Origin: Roseovarius bejariae
GTDB taxonomy: Bacteria; Pseudomonadota; Alphaproteobacteria; Rhodobacterales; Rhodobacteraceae
Direction of reading: 5' to 3'
DNA length: 64,000 nt
NCBI RefSeq assembly: GCF_009669325.1
Contig: NZ_SZWE01000001.1
Location: forward strand, 1,240,402 to 1,304,401
Numbering within the stretch: position 1 is the stretch's first letter; each line of letters opens with the position of its first letter. This document shows positions 7,682-15,960 of this stretch, in pieces. Both the position numbers and the translations under genes were made by a program. The notes under the pieces are model-generated. The model was not told where the DNA came from, did no database searches, and was given only the letters and a program-made list of their open reading frames with translations.

Positions 7682-8875
7682 TTAGCTGACCACACGAAGA
7701 CCGGGTCGATCATCGCGTTTCTGCCGCCGCATCGCATCCGCCAAACGCGATGCCACCGACCCGGCGGCACGCTGTACGGCATCATCTGCCAGATGTGCGT
7801 AACGTAAGGTGGTCTGCAAATTCCGGTGCCCCATGATTTCTTTAAGCGTGAAGGGATCGATACCGTTCTGCATCGCAACCGATGCATAGGTGTGTCGCAG
7901 ATCATGCAACCGCACGTCCGGCAACCCGGCGCGGCTTCGGATACGCCGCCAAGGCCGTTCCAAATCTGTAAGGTGTCCGTCTTCGGTCAGCCCTCGGATC
8001 ACATAAGGGTTTCCATCCCCTCGCGGCAGGTTCATGAGAATTTCGTATGCCTCTCGCGGCAGGGGAATGCGCCTGCGGCCTGTCTTGCTGTCCGGCAGGT
8101 CCAAGTGCGTGTAATGCACATAGGTCCATTTCAGGGTGGTGATCTCATTGCGACGGCACCCGGTCAGCATCAAAAGCATGATGGCCGACACGGCAAAGAC
8201 GGTTTCGCTTCCGTCTTCGAGACAATCATTCAAAACCCGGCCCAAGCGCATTTGTTCATCGTCGCTGAGATAGCGCTTCTTTTCTTCTTCGCGGTTCTTC
8301 TTGATCCGGCGCGCGGGGTTGGTGCCTTCGGCGCGCAACCCCCAGTCCTCCGCTGTATTGAACAGCTTAGACAGCAACGACAGAACCCGGTTGGCCTGAT
8401 AGGGCGCGTCAGCACTCAGTTTCAGGTGCAAGGCCGCTACATCGGCGCGTGTGACGTCTTGGATCAGCATAGGGCCAAGCGCGGGCTTGATGTGCAGCCG
8501 GATCAGCATTTCGTAGGAACGATTTGTCGATGGCTTGCAATGGACCGCCGCGTAGTCTTGCAAGAACCGCTCACAGAGCGCCTTAACAGTCGGGGCCCGC
8601 CGTCGGTCCTGCCGGGTTGCCGAAGGGTCGTCTCCGCGCAGCACATCGCCCAGAAGGCGCTTTGCTTCGGCGCGGGCCTGATCGGCGGTCAGCACGCCAT
8701 GCGATCCAATCGTGTAGCGCCGGGTGCGGCGTCCACTGCGGTATTGGACCAGATAGGCCTTCTTACCCGATGGATAGACCCGCACGCCGAACCCGGCCAC
8801 GTCGCGGTCCCATTCGATGTAGTCTGTGCCCCGCAATTCGAGGGCTTCAACAGAGCGTTTTGTAAGCCGGAACAT
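7682..8875 (-). CDS. Tyrosine recombinase / site-specific integrase
   Basis: 397 residues. The N-terminus is a DUF4102-type arm-binding domain (AGFGVRVYPSGKKAYLVQYR), followed by a SAM-like core-binding domain (about 95-190) and the catalytic domain with Arg241 (TGCRRNEI), Lys264 (DSKTGRRR), His324 and Arg327 (HDLRH), His350 (GHRN) and the nucleophile Tyr359 (LRYAH). All catalytic residues are present, so it should be active. Its start is about 180 bp from a tRNA-Arg 3' fragment (9055-9101), the expected attachment site. It heads a minus-strand mobile module ending in rep. Confidence 0.95.
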   Translation of the reverse strand: MFRLTKRSVEALELRGTDYIEWDRDVAGFGVRVYPSGKKAYLVQYRSGRRTRRYTIGSHGVLTADQARAEAKRLLGDVLRGDDPSATRQDRRRAPTVKALCERFLQDYAAVHCKPSTNRSYEMLIRLHIKPALGPMLIQDVTRADVAALHLKLSADAPYQANRVLSLLSKLFNTAEDWGLRAEGTNPARRIKKNREEEKKRYLSDDEQMRLGRVLNDCLEDGSETVFAVSAIMLLMLTGCRRNEITTLKWTYVHYTHLDLPDSKTGRRRIPLPREAYEILMNLPRGDGNPYVIRGLTEDGHLTDLERPWRRIRSRAGLPDVRLHDLRHTYASVAMQNGIDPFTLKEIMGHRNLQTTLRYAHLADDAVQRAAGSVASRLADAMRRQKRDDRPGLRVVS

Positions 8876-9012
8876 TTGTGAACATCTCCAAAGTCATGAC
8901 TGCCTGCCGGAAGCAATACGGAAGCACCGTGCAGCAAAATCTGGAGTCGTTTGTGATAGATGGGCGCAACAAGCGTCAATCTAAATATCTGAAATCAAAT
9001 GATTTTTCGCAG

Positions 9013-9042
9013 TGCGGCGAAATTTGGCGCGATACGGCGAAA
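9013..9042. repeat. Direct repeats beside attR; candidate integrase arm sites
   Basis: TGCGGCGAAA (9013-9022) and TACGGCGAAA (9033-9042) are direct repeats 20 bp apart, about two helical turns, next to the tRNA fragment and upstream of the integrase start. The placement fits arm-type binding sites for the DUF4102 domain of the integrase. Binding is inferred. Confidence 0.4.
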
Positions 9043-9054
9043 CCGCCTGACCGG

Positions 9055-9101
9055 GACTTCTAATCAGCAGGTTCGGGGTTCGAGTCCTCGCGGGATCGCC
9101 A
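9055..9101 (+). other. attR: 3' fragment of tRNA-Arg(UCU)
   Basis: From the anticodon loop (CTTCTAA, anticodon TCT at 9059-9061) through an intact T-arm (CGGGG, loop TTCGAGT, CCTCG) to the acceptor 3' strand CGGGATC, discriminator G and CCA (9099-9101), this is the 3' half of a tRNA-Arg. The bases before it do not complete the anticodon stem and no matching 5' acceptor GATCCCG precedes it, so it is not a functional gene. It is the expected duplicate left by tyrosine-recombinase insertion into the anticodon loop. The orientation places the island to the left. The rest of 8876-9207 holds no gene. Confidence 0.75.
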
Positions 9102-9207
9102 AAATTTCAAACAGGTGGCTGACGTCTGGGAAAACCTCTGTTCCAACGCTGACCTGCGGCCAAAAAGCAGCTTGCCAATTCACGTTTTCGTGTAGACAAC
9201 ACCGGCC

Positions 9208-9612
9208 ATGTGGTCACGACCGCTCATGATTGCCAGCCTAGACAGGTTTGTGGCCTTCGTCCTGTCCGTGTTGCTCGCGGTGCAGGTTGCGGTGGCGTTT
9301 CTGCCTGTTCCCAGCGCCGCGGTCGAGGATGATGGCGGTTTTAGCCTGATCCTGTGTACCGGCGATGGACCGCGCACGATCACTCTGCCCGCTGATAAGG
9401 CTGGCAATAGCCCACCTGCGTCCCCTTCCGATCTGAACGGGCATTGCCCGTTGTGCATCCTGTCTGCAGATATTCCCGCATGCGACTTTGATCCAGTCGT
9501 TGTGGCGCGCGTTGTCAAACGGCTAAATTACCGTGTTAACGCCACTTCTCAAACCCATGGACGTATCGCCGAGCGGCCCAATGCCATTCGCGCCCCACCT
9601 TTTGCCATCTGA
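9208..9612 (+). CDS. DUF2946-like protein
   Basis: 134 residues with an N-terminal hydrophobic signal/anchor (VAFVLSVLLAVQVAVAFLP) and a short exported part with the family marks ILCTGDG and GHCPLCIL (spaced Cys/His). DUF2946-type proteins commonly sit beside TonB-dependent receptors and copper genes and may bind metal in the periplasm. It is the first gene right of the island boundary and is followed 95 bp later by a copper-type TonB receptor. A second in-frame ATG at 9226 is possible as the start. Confidence 0.65.
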   Translation: MWSRPLMIASLDRFVAFVLSVLLAVQVAVAFLPVPSAAVEDDGGFSLILCTGDGPRTITLPADKAGNSPPASPSDLNGHCPLCILSADIPACDFDPVVVARVVKRLNYRVNATSQTHGRIAERPNAIRAPPFAI

Positions 9613-9707
9613 TTTCCTCTGACAATCGCGCTGACCGGCTTCGAGGGCATGACGCCCCGGGTTCTGGGTACGCGCAGTCTCAATTCCAAATATCAGACGG
9701 CAAAAAC

Positions 9708-11759
9708 ATGACTCTACAAAAACACGCGTGCCTTGGCACGACTGTCCTGCTGCTTTCCTCGACCTCTAATCTTGCCCTCGCGCAAGACGGTAACACAACC
9801 GCAATCGCCCTTGATCCTATTCTCGTTGAAAACGAGGTGATCGCCGATGGCCCCATGTCCACCGCTGTTGAGCCTGCCGACCTTGGCACGGCCCCGGCAC
9901 AGGATGGCGCCGAAGCCTTGCGTTCGGTTCCCGGCGTGACCTCGGGGCGCATGGGTGGACATGGCCTTGAACTGGTCATTCGCGGTCAGCAGCAGAACCA
10001 GCTGAACGTGATCGACGCGGGCTCTTTCACCTATGGCGCCTGCCCCAACCGCATGGACCCGCCGACCGCCATGGCCTCGTTCAATCGCGCCGACCGGATC
10101 ATCGTTGAAAAGGGATATGCCAGCGTGACACACGGGCCCGGTGGCTCGGGCGGCACTGTGATCCTTGAACGCGATGCGCCGACTCTCGATCCTGAATCGC
10201 CCTTCTCCGGGGAGTTCAGCACCGGACTGTCCAGCAACGGTGGCAATCTTGATCTGGGCGGTCGCTTTACCGTCGACCTCGGGCGCGGGTTCTACATGCA
10301 GGCCGCCGGGGAATTGAAATCGGCGGACAATTACAAGGACGGCTCGGGTCAGACCGTGCGCAGTTCCTTTGACCAGAAAAGCGCCGGGGTGACCCTTGGC
10401 TATGTGGGGCAAGGCGTGGACCTCGCCTTTGATGCCGAATACGACGTGGCCGAGGATTTGCTCTATCCCGGCGCGGGGATGGATAGCCCCTTTGACGAAA
10501 CCATCACCTATCGTTTGCGGGGTGGCGTTGATGTTGACGCCGGTGCACTGACCCGGATCGAGGGCACGCTTTATCACACCGCTGTCGATCACGTGATGGA
10601 TAACTACTCACTGCGGCCCCTGCCTCCAGGGATAACGCCAATGCGCACTCCCTCCACCTCGGACACCCTGGGTGGCAAGCTGGAAGCGCATCTGAGCTTT
10701 GGCGCGACCGAGGCGAAACTGGGTTTGGATTATCAGGCCAATACGCGTGATGCGACGGTATTCAGGGGGCCAATACCCAATATCGAGGCCGAAAACCCTG
10801 CAAATTCACTGTTTTTCATTTGGCCGGACGTGACGATTGCGCAGACCGGGCTTTATTTCGAAGCCGAAACCGAGATGAGCGAGGCGACGCGCCTGAAATA
10901 CGGGTTGCGGTACGATTATGTCCGGGCCGATGCCGACAAGGCCGCCGTGACGCCCGCACTCGGGGCTGCGCCGAATACGCTATACAATGCGCAGTACGGC
11001 ACCAACTTCAATGCCGCGCGGGAAGAGCATAACTTTGGCGGGTTGCTGCGCCTTGAGCATGAGCTGACCACCGATACGCTTCTTTTCGCCGGTCTGTCAC
11101 GCTCGGTCCGGACAGCGGATGCGACAGAGCGGGCGATTGCGCGCATGGGCTGGGTCGGCAACCCCGACATCGACCCCGAAAAGCACCATCAACTTGACAT
11201 CGGAATGCAGATGAACCGCGGTGCGTGGTACCTCAATGCCAATGCCTATGTGGACTACGTCGATGACTACATCCTGCGCGATCAATTCACCGTTGCAGGC
11301 ACAACCACTTATCGCAACGTCAGCGCGCAACTGGCCGGGGTCGAAATCGCCGCCGGATGGGAGCGTGACGGTTGGGAAATCTGGGGTGATGCCACATATA
11401 CATATGGCGAAAACACCACAGACGACCGGGCCTTGGCACAAATCCCGCCGCTTCAGGGACAGATCTCGATGGCCTATGGGCAAGACCTCTGGCGCGCAGG
11501 CGCACGGGTGAACTGGGCCACCGAGCAAGACAGGATCGACCCGTCACGCGACCCCGGCACCACCTCGGGCTTTGCCACGCTGGACCTTTTCGGCAGCTAT
11601 GAGCTGAGCGAATATGCCACCCTGCGGGCAGGGGTGAACAACGTTACCGATGAAACCTATGCCAACCACCTGAGCCGCACGAACCTGTTCGATCCGGCAC
11701 TGACACAGGTGAATGAACCGGGGAGGACGATCTATGTCTCGCTTGATGCGCGGTTCTGA
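9708..11759 (+). CDS. TonB-dependent copper receptor (OprC/NosA type)
   Basis: 683 residues: signal peptide ending near ALAQ (about 25), plug domain with LRSVPGV, GHGLELVIRGQQQNQLNVIDAG, the CPNRMDPPTA element typical of the TonB-copper receptor family, and HGPGGSGGTV, then a beta barrel ending in an aromatic Phe (SLDARF). It should bring copper or a copper chelate across the outer membrane. It overlaps the following exbB by 26 bp, so receptor and energising complex are one unit. The substrate call rests on the plug motif and the DUF2946 neighbour. Confidence 0.85.
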   Translation: MTLQKHACLGTTVLLLSSTSNLALAQDGNTTAIALDPILVENEVIADGPMSTAVEPADLGTAPAQDGAEALRSVPGVTSGRMGGHGLELVIRGQQQNQLNVIDAGSFTYGACPNRMDPPTAMASFNRADRIIVEKGYASVTHGPGGSGGTVILERDAPTLDPESPFSGEFSTGLSSNGGNLDLGGRFTVDLGRGFYMQAAGELKSADNYKDGSGQTVRSSFDQKSAGVTLGYVGQGVDLAFDAEYDVAEDLLYPGAGMDSPFDETITYRLRGGVDVDAGALTRIEGTLYHTAVDHVMDNYSLRPLPPGITPMRTPSTSDTLGGKLEAHLSFGATEAKLGLDYQANTRDATVFRGPIPNIEAENPANSLFFIWPDVTIAQTGLYFEAETEMSEATRLKYGLRYDYVRADADKAAVTPALGAAPNTLYNAQYGTNFNAAREEHNFGGLLRLEHELTTDTLLFAGLSRSVRTADATERAIARMGWVGNPDIDPEKHHQLDIGMQMNRGAWYLNANAYVDYVDDYILRDQFTVAGTTTYRNVSAQLAGVEIAAGWERDGWEIWGDATYTYGENTTDDRALAQIPPLQGQISMAYGQDLWRAGARVNWATEQDRIDPSRDPGTTSGFATLDLFGSYELSEYATLRAGVNNVTDETYANHLSRTNLFDPALTQVNEPGRTIYVSLDARF

Positions 11760-12612
11760 GGCGGCTTTGGTCCGTATGATCCGGGTTCTGGCGATGTGTC
11801 TTGGCCTGACGGTTCTTCCGCTGGCCGGGGCCATGGCACAGGAGGAGGGCGCAATAGCGCCCTCCGACACCGCACAGGCCGGGTTCGCCGGAGCCGAGAC
11901 TATCGTGGCCGAAACAGCCCCCGCACCTGTCCCTGCCACGGATGTCTCCCCCCTACAGCGCGGAATGCGTTTCGTGCGCTTGGGTGGTCCGGCGATCTGG
12001 GCGATTTCCGCGCTTTCGGTTGCCGCCCTTGCCCTGATCCTTTGGAAGGTCTGGCGGCTGGTCCTGCTGGGCGCCTGGAGCGGCGGGCGCCGTACGCGTG
12101 CTGCCGTGGACCTCTGGTGCGACGGGCAGGAGACCCCGGCGATCGCTCTACTTGAGGGACGGGGCAGTTGCCGGGCGCGCCTGATCCGGGCGGCGATGAC
12201 GGCACGGCAAGACCCGACGCTGGATGACGCCGGGGCAGAGGCCGAGACCGAGCGCATGGCCCGCAACCTTCTGGCGCAGGCCCGTGGCGGGTTGCGCCCC
12301 TTGGAACTGATTGCGACGATTGCCCCCCTGCTGGGCCTTCTGGGTACGGTTCTGGGCATGATCGCCGCTTTTCAGGCACTTCAGCAGGCCGGCGCACGGG
12401 CCGATCCGGCCACCCTTGCCGGCGGCATCTGGGAGGCGCTTCTGACCACCGCGGCGGGCATGGGCGTAGCAATCCCGGCCTCAATGGCCCTGTCTTGGTT
12501 CGAAAGCGTCGTGGACCGCCTGCGCCTTGAAATGGAGGACGCCGCAACGCGAATTTTCCTGCGCCCCGTGGCCAGCCATGACACACCCGCACACCCCCAA
12601 GCTGCGGAATGA
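11734..12612 (+). CDS. exbB: ExbB/TolQ-type proton channel with signal peptide
   Basis: 292 residues from the ATG at 11734, chosen because GGAGG lies seven bases before it, inside the end of the receptor gene. A cleavable-looking signal (ending AGAMA) and a Pro/Ala-rich periplasmic stretch precede the first membrane helix (AIWAISALSVAALALILWKV); the second and third helices (PLELIATIAPLLGLLGTVLGM and TTAAGMGVAIPASMAL) are the conserved MotA/TolQ/ExbB region. It conducts protons to energise TonB. The next gene begins one base after its stop. Confidence 0.9.
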   Translation: MSRLMRGSEAALVRMIRVLAMCLGLTVLPLAGAMAQEEGAIAPSDTAQAGFAGAETIVAETAPAPVPATDVSPLQRGMRFVRLGGPAIWAISALSVAALALILWKVWRLVLLGAWSGGRRTRAAVDLWCDGQETPAIALLEGRGSCRARLIRAAMTARQDPTLDDAGAEAETERMARNLLAQARGGLRPLELIATIAPLLGLLGTVLGMIAAFQALQQAGARADPATLAGGIWEALLTTAAGMGVAIPASMALSWFESVVDRLRLEMEDAATRIFLRPVASHDTPAHPQAAE

Positions 12613-12613
12613 C

Positions 12614-12997
12614 ATGATCAGTTTCGGCACCCCACAACCCCGCAAACGGCCCAGCCTGACCCCGATGATCGACGTGGTGTTTTTGTTGCTGGTGTTCTTC
12701 ATGCTGGCCTCGCGCTTTGGCGTCGAGGCGCATCTGCCTTTGCAGGTGGCGGGCACAGAGGGTGAGGCCCCCTATTCAGGGCCGCCGCGCCTTGTGGACA
12801 TCCGGCCCGACACGCTCCACCTCAATGGGCAAGCGGTGGCGCAGGGTGCTTTGGCCGAGACCCTGACCGATTTGATGGACCACCCCGGCGATACCGTCAT
12901 CTTGCGCGCACGGGACGGGGCCGTGCTGCAACGTGTGGTCGATGTCATGCAAAGCCTGCACGACGCCGGTTTCACCGCCCTTGTTCTGGTGGAGTGA
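12614..12997 (+). CDS. exbD: ExbD-type biopolymer transport protein (first copy)
   Basis: 127 residues. One N-terminal membrane helix with the conserved acid in LTPMIDVVFLLLVFFML, then a periplasmic ExbD domain (VDIRPDTLHLNG, ILRARDGA). The Asp in PMIDV is the proton-path residue. I start at the ATG one base after the exbB stop; an in-frame ATG 33 bp upstream would add a tail overlapping exbB. It should pair with ExbB and TonB for the neighbouring receptor. Confidence 0.88.
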   Translation: MISFGTPQPRKRPSLTPMIDVVFLLLVFFMLASRFGVEAHLPLQVAGTEGEAPYSGPPRLVDIRPDTLHLNGQAVAQGALAETLTDLMDHPGDTVILRARDGAVLQRVVDVMQSLHDAGFTALVLVE

Positions 12998-13000
12998 CCC

Positions 13001-13429
13001 ATGCGCTTTACCGATCCCCCAAGACGCAAGCCCCCCGAAAGCATCGTGCCGATGATCAACGTGGTGTTCCTGTTGCTGGTCTTTTTCCTGATGACGGCAC
13101 AGATCGCACCACCCGATCCTTTTGAGGTTTCGCCACCAAGAATGGCACAGGACGGCCCGCCGCCAGAGGGGGAATTCACCCTGCACCTCGGTCCGCAGGG
13201 CGAGTTGGCCTACAGCGGCGCAGTACTGGGCCAGAAGGCCGCTCTGGATGCGTTGCTCGCCGCCAAGGCCACGTATTGCGCGAAACAGGGATGTCACGAG
13301 GGCGCCACCCCGCCACCGCTTGTCCTGCGCGCTGACGCCTCTGTACCCGCGGCCCGTCTGGCGGCCCTCATGCCCCGGCTTGGCGCACTGGGCTTCACCG
13401 AGGTGCAACTGGTAACGGTGACGCGATGA
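13001..13429 (+). CDS. ExbD-like protein (second copy, PMINV variant)
   Basis: 142 residues with a single membrane helix and a periplasmic domain as in ExbD, but the key position reads VPMINVVFLLLVFFLM, so the conserved Asp of the first copy is Asn here. It also has a Cys pair (TYCAKQGC) that could form a disulfide. It may act as a structural partner of the first ExbD rather than a proton carrier. It starts three bases after the first copy and overlaps tonB by ATGA. Confidence 0.82.
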   Translation: MRFTDPPRRKPPESIVPMINVVFLLLVFFLMTAQIAPPDPFEVSPPRMAQDGPPPEGEFTLHLGPQGELAYSGAVLGQKAALDALLAAKATYCAKQGCHEGATPPPLVLRADASVPAARLAALMPRLGALGFTEVQLVTVTR

Positions 13430-14262
13430 GGCGGGCGCTTGAACTTATCCTGTTTCTGGCCATGGCGGGCGGGCTGCATCTGGCCGGGCTGGCCCAGCTT
13501 CCCACCCCCAAGGGCGCGGACTCTGCCGGGCAGGCGGGACAGGCCGTAGCCTCGGTGCAAGCGACCAGTCAAGCGGTCATTGAAATGGTCGAACGGTGGG
13601 AGCGCCCCCCCAAGGTCGCGCCACAGATCGACGCCCCCAAGGCGGTGCAGCCGCCCGATGCGCCGATGCAGCTGCCCGAACCCGTGATGTCGGAAACAGT
13701 CCGCCGCAGCCCTGCCCCGGGTCTTTCCATACCGCAGACCGATAGCGCGCCTGACGCCCGAGTGGCCAAGGCCCCGCCCCCGCCGCCCAAGCCCGAACCC
13801 AAGGTCCAACCAGCCAAGGAACGCCCCACACCTGCGCAGGCCAATCCAAAGCCCAAACCGAAACCGGCCCCCAAGGCTCCGCCACGCAAAGCCGCACAGG
13901 CCAGCGGCGCGGGCGGCGGGGCCGATGCCGGGAATGCCAAATCGTCCCGCGCCGCCACGCTCAGCAAGGGTCAAATTCAAAGCCTTGCGGCACAATGGGG
14001 CGCGCAAATACGGCGCAAGATCGAACGGCGCAAACGCTATCCTTCCGGGGCGCGCGGGGCCTCGGGGACGGTGACACTGCGTATCGCGGTCAGTCGCGCG
14101 GGTGCCCTGCGGGGTGTCTCCATCGCCCGTTCCTCGGGCAACAGCGCCCTGGACAAGGCCGCAATGCGCGCGGTCAGGGCCGCCCGTCGCTTTCCCACAG
14201 CCCCCAATGCCCTGACGAAATCGAGCTACAGCTTCACCCTCGCCATGCAGTTCAAACGGTAA
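13426..14262 (+). CDS. tonB: TonB-family energy transducer
   Basis: 278 residues: an N-terminal membrane anchor (LELILFLAMAGGLHLAGLA), a long Pro/Lys/Ala-rich periplasmic spacer (about 90-150, with PKPKPKPAPK), and a C-terminal TonB domain with RKIERRKRYPSGARG, GTVTLRIAVSRAG and SSGNSALDKAAMRAVR. It links the ExbB-ExbD motor to the copper-type receptor upstream and is translationally coupled to the second exbD. It ends 13 bp from the converging gene. Confidence 0.92.
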   Translation: MRRALELILFLAMAGGLHLAGLAQLPTPKGADSAGQAGQAVASVQATSQAVIEMVERWERPPKVAPQIDAPKAVQPPDAPMQLPEPVMSETVRRSPAPGLSIPQTDSAPDARVAKAPPPPPKPEPKVQPAKERPTPAQANPKPKPKPAPKAPPRKAAQASGAGGGADAGNAKSSRAATLSKGQIQSLAAQWGAQIRRKIERRKRYPSGARGASGTVTLRIAVSRAGALRGVSIARSSGNSALDKAAMRAVRAARRFPTAPNALTKSSYSFTLAMQFKR

Positions 14263-14275
14263 GGGCCATCCTTAC

Positions 14276-15034
14276 TCAGGTCCCCGAGATGTTGCGCCGC
14301 ATCATGCGCTCATACAGTCCCGGCGAGACCCGCATCATTAGCGAGGCCAGCCACGCCACCCGCCCCACCGGGATAAAGTCGCGGCCCTTGTCAACGCCAC
14401 GCAGGATGATCTTGGCCGCCTGTTCAGGGCTCATGTAGTCAATCCCATCCGTCGCTGCCCCCGGGCGGAGGATGCCATCCTCCCCGCAGTCCGCATTGTC
14501 GATATTCGTGGCGACAAAACTGGGCGCCGCGATCAGGCAACGCACCCCGAACGGGGCCTCTTCCCCGCGCAGCGAGGCGAAAAACCCCTGCAACGCATGT
14601 TTCGACGCGGCATAGGCCGTACGCCCATAGAGCGGCGCGAACCCCGCGACCGAGGAAATGGCCAGATGCGTGCCACCACTGTCGCGGACCGGCTGCTGGA
14701 AGGCCCGTGCCATCTCGATCGCCGCGAAATAGTTGATCTCGAAAACACGCCGATGACTCGCGGCATCGGCCTCTGCGAAGGGGGCGATCTGTGACACGCC
14801 CGCGTTATAGATAACCATATCGACCGAGGGGCGCGTGGCGATAATCTGCGCGGCGGCCTTTTCTAAAGCGGCAGTATCGGTCAGATCCACGCAAACCGGC
14901 GTGCGGGTCGGTGAAGGCTCCAACCCCGCGACATCAATATCCATCAAGACACAATGCCACCCTACGGCCTCAAGCCGCGCGGCCATCGCCCGGCCCAGCC
15001 CACCGTTTCCGCCCGATATGACCGCCGTTTTCAT
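14276..15034 (-). CDS. Short-chain dehydrogenase/reductase
   Basis: 252 residues. The Rossmann motif is GGNGGLGRA, with NAG in the fourth strand, ISSVAGF and the catalytic YAASK; the C-terminus has a hydrophobic stretch (VAWLASLMM) often seen in lipid- or sterol-linked members. The start at 15034 has GAGGCGGG upstream and overlaps the preceding epimerase by ATGA. It is fourth in an operon with a flavin monooxygenase, a symporter and an epimerase. The substrate is unknown, perhaps a steroid- or terpenoid-like ketone. Confidence 0.85.
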   Translation of the reverse strand: MKTAVISGGNGGLGRAMAARLEAVGWHCVLMDIDVAGLEPSPTRTPVCVDLTDTAALEKAAAQIIATRPSVDMVIYNAGVSQIAPFAEADAASHRRVFEINYFAAIEMARAFQQPVRDSGGTHLAISSVAGFAPLYGRTAYAASKHALQGFFASLRGEEAPFGVRCLIAAPSFVATNIDNADCGEDGILRPGAATDGIDYMSPEQAAKIILRGVDKGRDFIPVGRVAWLASLMMRVSPGLYERMMRRNISGT

Positions 15035-15960
15035 AAGCCCGCCTCGCGCTTCCACCGGTCGAACACCTCGGCCGAGGTCAACTCGGGCGTATAACCGAAT
15101 TCGCGCTTCAACCGCTCATTGGACAAAACGGGCCGATATTGCAGGAACCGGACCTGCTCTGGCCCATATTGTGTCAGGCCAAGTGGATGCGCCAAGGCCA
15201 GCGCCCCCTTCAGCACCCAGGCCGGCAGGCGCAGCACCGGCTTGCCAAGGGTCTTGGCGATCTCATCCACCGAAAGCCAGCCATCCCCGGCCACGTTAAA
15301 AATTCCCGGTGGTCCATCGGTCGCCGCGCGTTTTACGATCCGGGCCAGATCATGGGTCCAGATGAAGACGAAAGGGCTGTCGCTGTTTCGGATGGCCAAT
15401 AACCGCTTGCGATGGAACAGCGCCGTGATCTGGTTGTCGGTTCCCGCCCCCAGCACCGTACCGGCACGCAGGACCACCTGTTCGAGATGCGGAAAACCCT
15501 GCCGCGCCGCGGCCAGCATGTCTTCGACCTGCCTCTTGTGATCGGCATAGGCAAATTCGGCATTGCCCCGGCACGGGGCCTCCTCGGTCAAGGGGACCGG
15601 GGTATCGGGATGATAACCATAGGCGGCACCGGAACTGGTGACGACCAAGCGCCTGACCCCATGCGCCACACAAGCATCCAGCACCTTGCGCGTCCCAATC
15701 ACATCCACTTCATAGGCCTGCTCTCGGCTCATGCCCGGCGGTGGCGTGACGATGGATGCAAGATGCACGACCACGTCGGGGCGTTCCTCGCCGATGACAT
15801 CCTCGGGGTCATCGCCCGTTACATCCATACGCCGGAACCTTACATTCTCCGGCAGGTCTCCACGGGCAAGATCCGTCGTGATAACATCCTCGCGCGGCAA
15901 AGCCTCGGCCAAGGCCCGCCCGACCATGCCCGCGCCACCAGTGATCAGGATACGGGTCAT
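15031..15960 (-). CDS. NAD-dependent epimerase/dehydratase family protein
   Basis: 309 residues from the ATG at 15960 (MTRILITGGAGMVGRALAEAL), with GGAGMVG for NAD binding, VVHLASIV, VTSSGAAYGYH and a YADHK in the place of the YxxxK catalytic pair; FVFIWTHDLARI fits the extended-SDR C-terminal lobe. It overlaps both neighbours by ATGA, so it is co-translated with the symporter and the SDR. Possible roles are a hydroxysteroid-dehydrogenase-like step or sugar epimerisation; context favours the first. Confidence 0.85.
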   Translation of the reverse strand: MTRILITGGAGMVGRALAEALPREDVITTDLARGDLPENVRFRRMDVTGDDPEDVIGEERPDVVVHLASIVTPPPGMSREQAYEVDVIGTRKVLDACVAHGVRRLVVTSSGAAYGYHPDTPVPLTEEAPCRGNAEFAYADHKRQVEDMLAAARQGFPHLEQVVLRAGTVLGAGTDNQITALFHRKRLLAIRNSDSPFVFIWTHDLARIVKRAATDGPPGIFNVAGDGWLSVDEIAKTLGKPVLRLPAWVLKGALALAHPLGLTQYGPEQVRFLQYRPVLSNERLKREFGYTPELTSAEVFDRWKREAGL

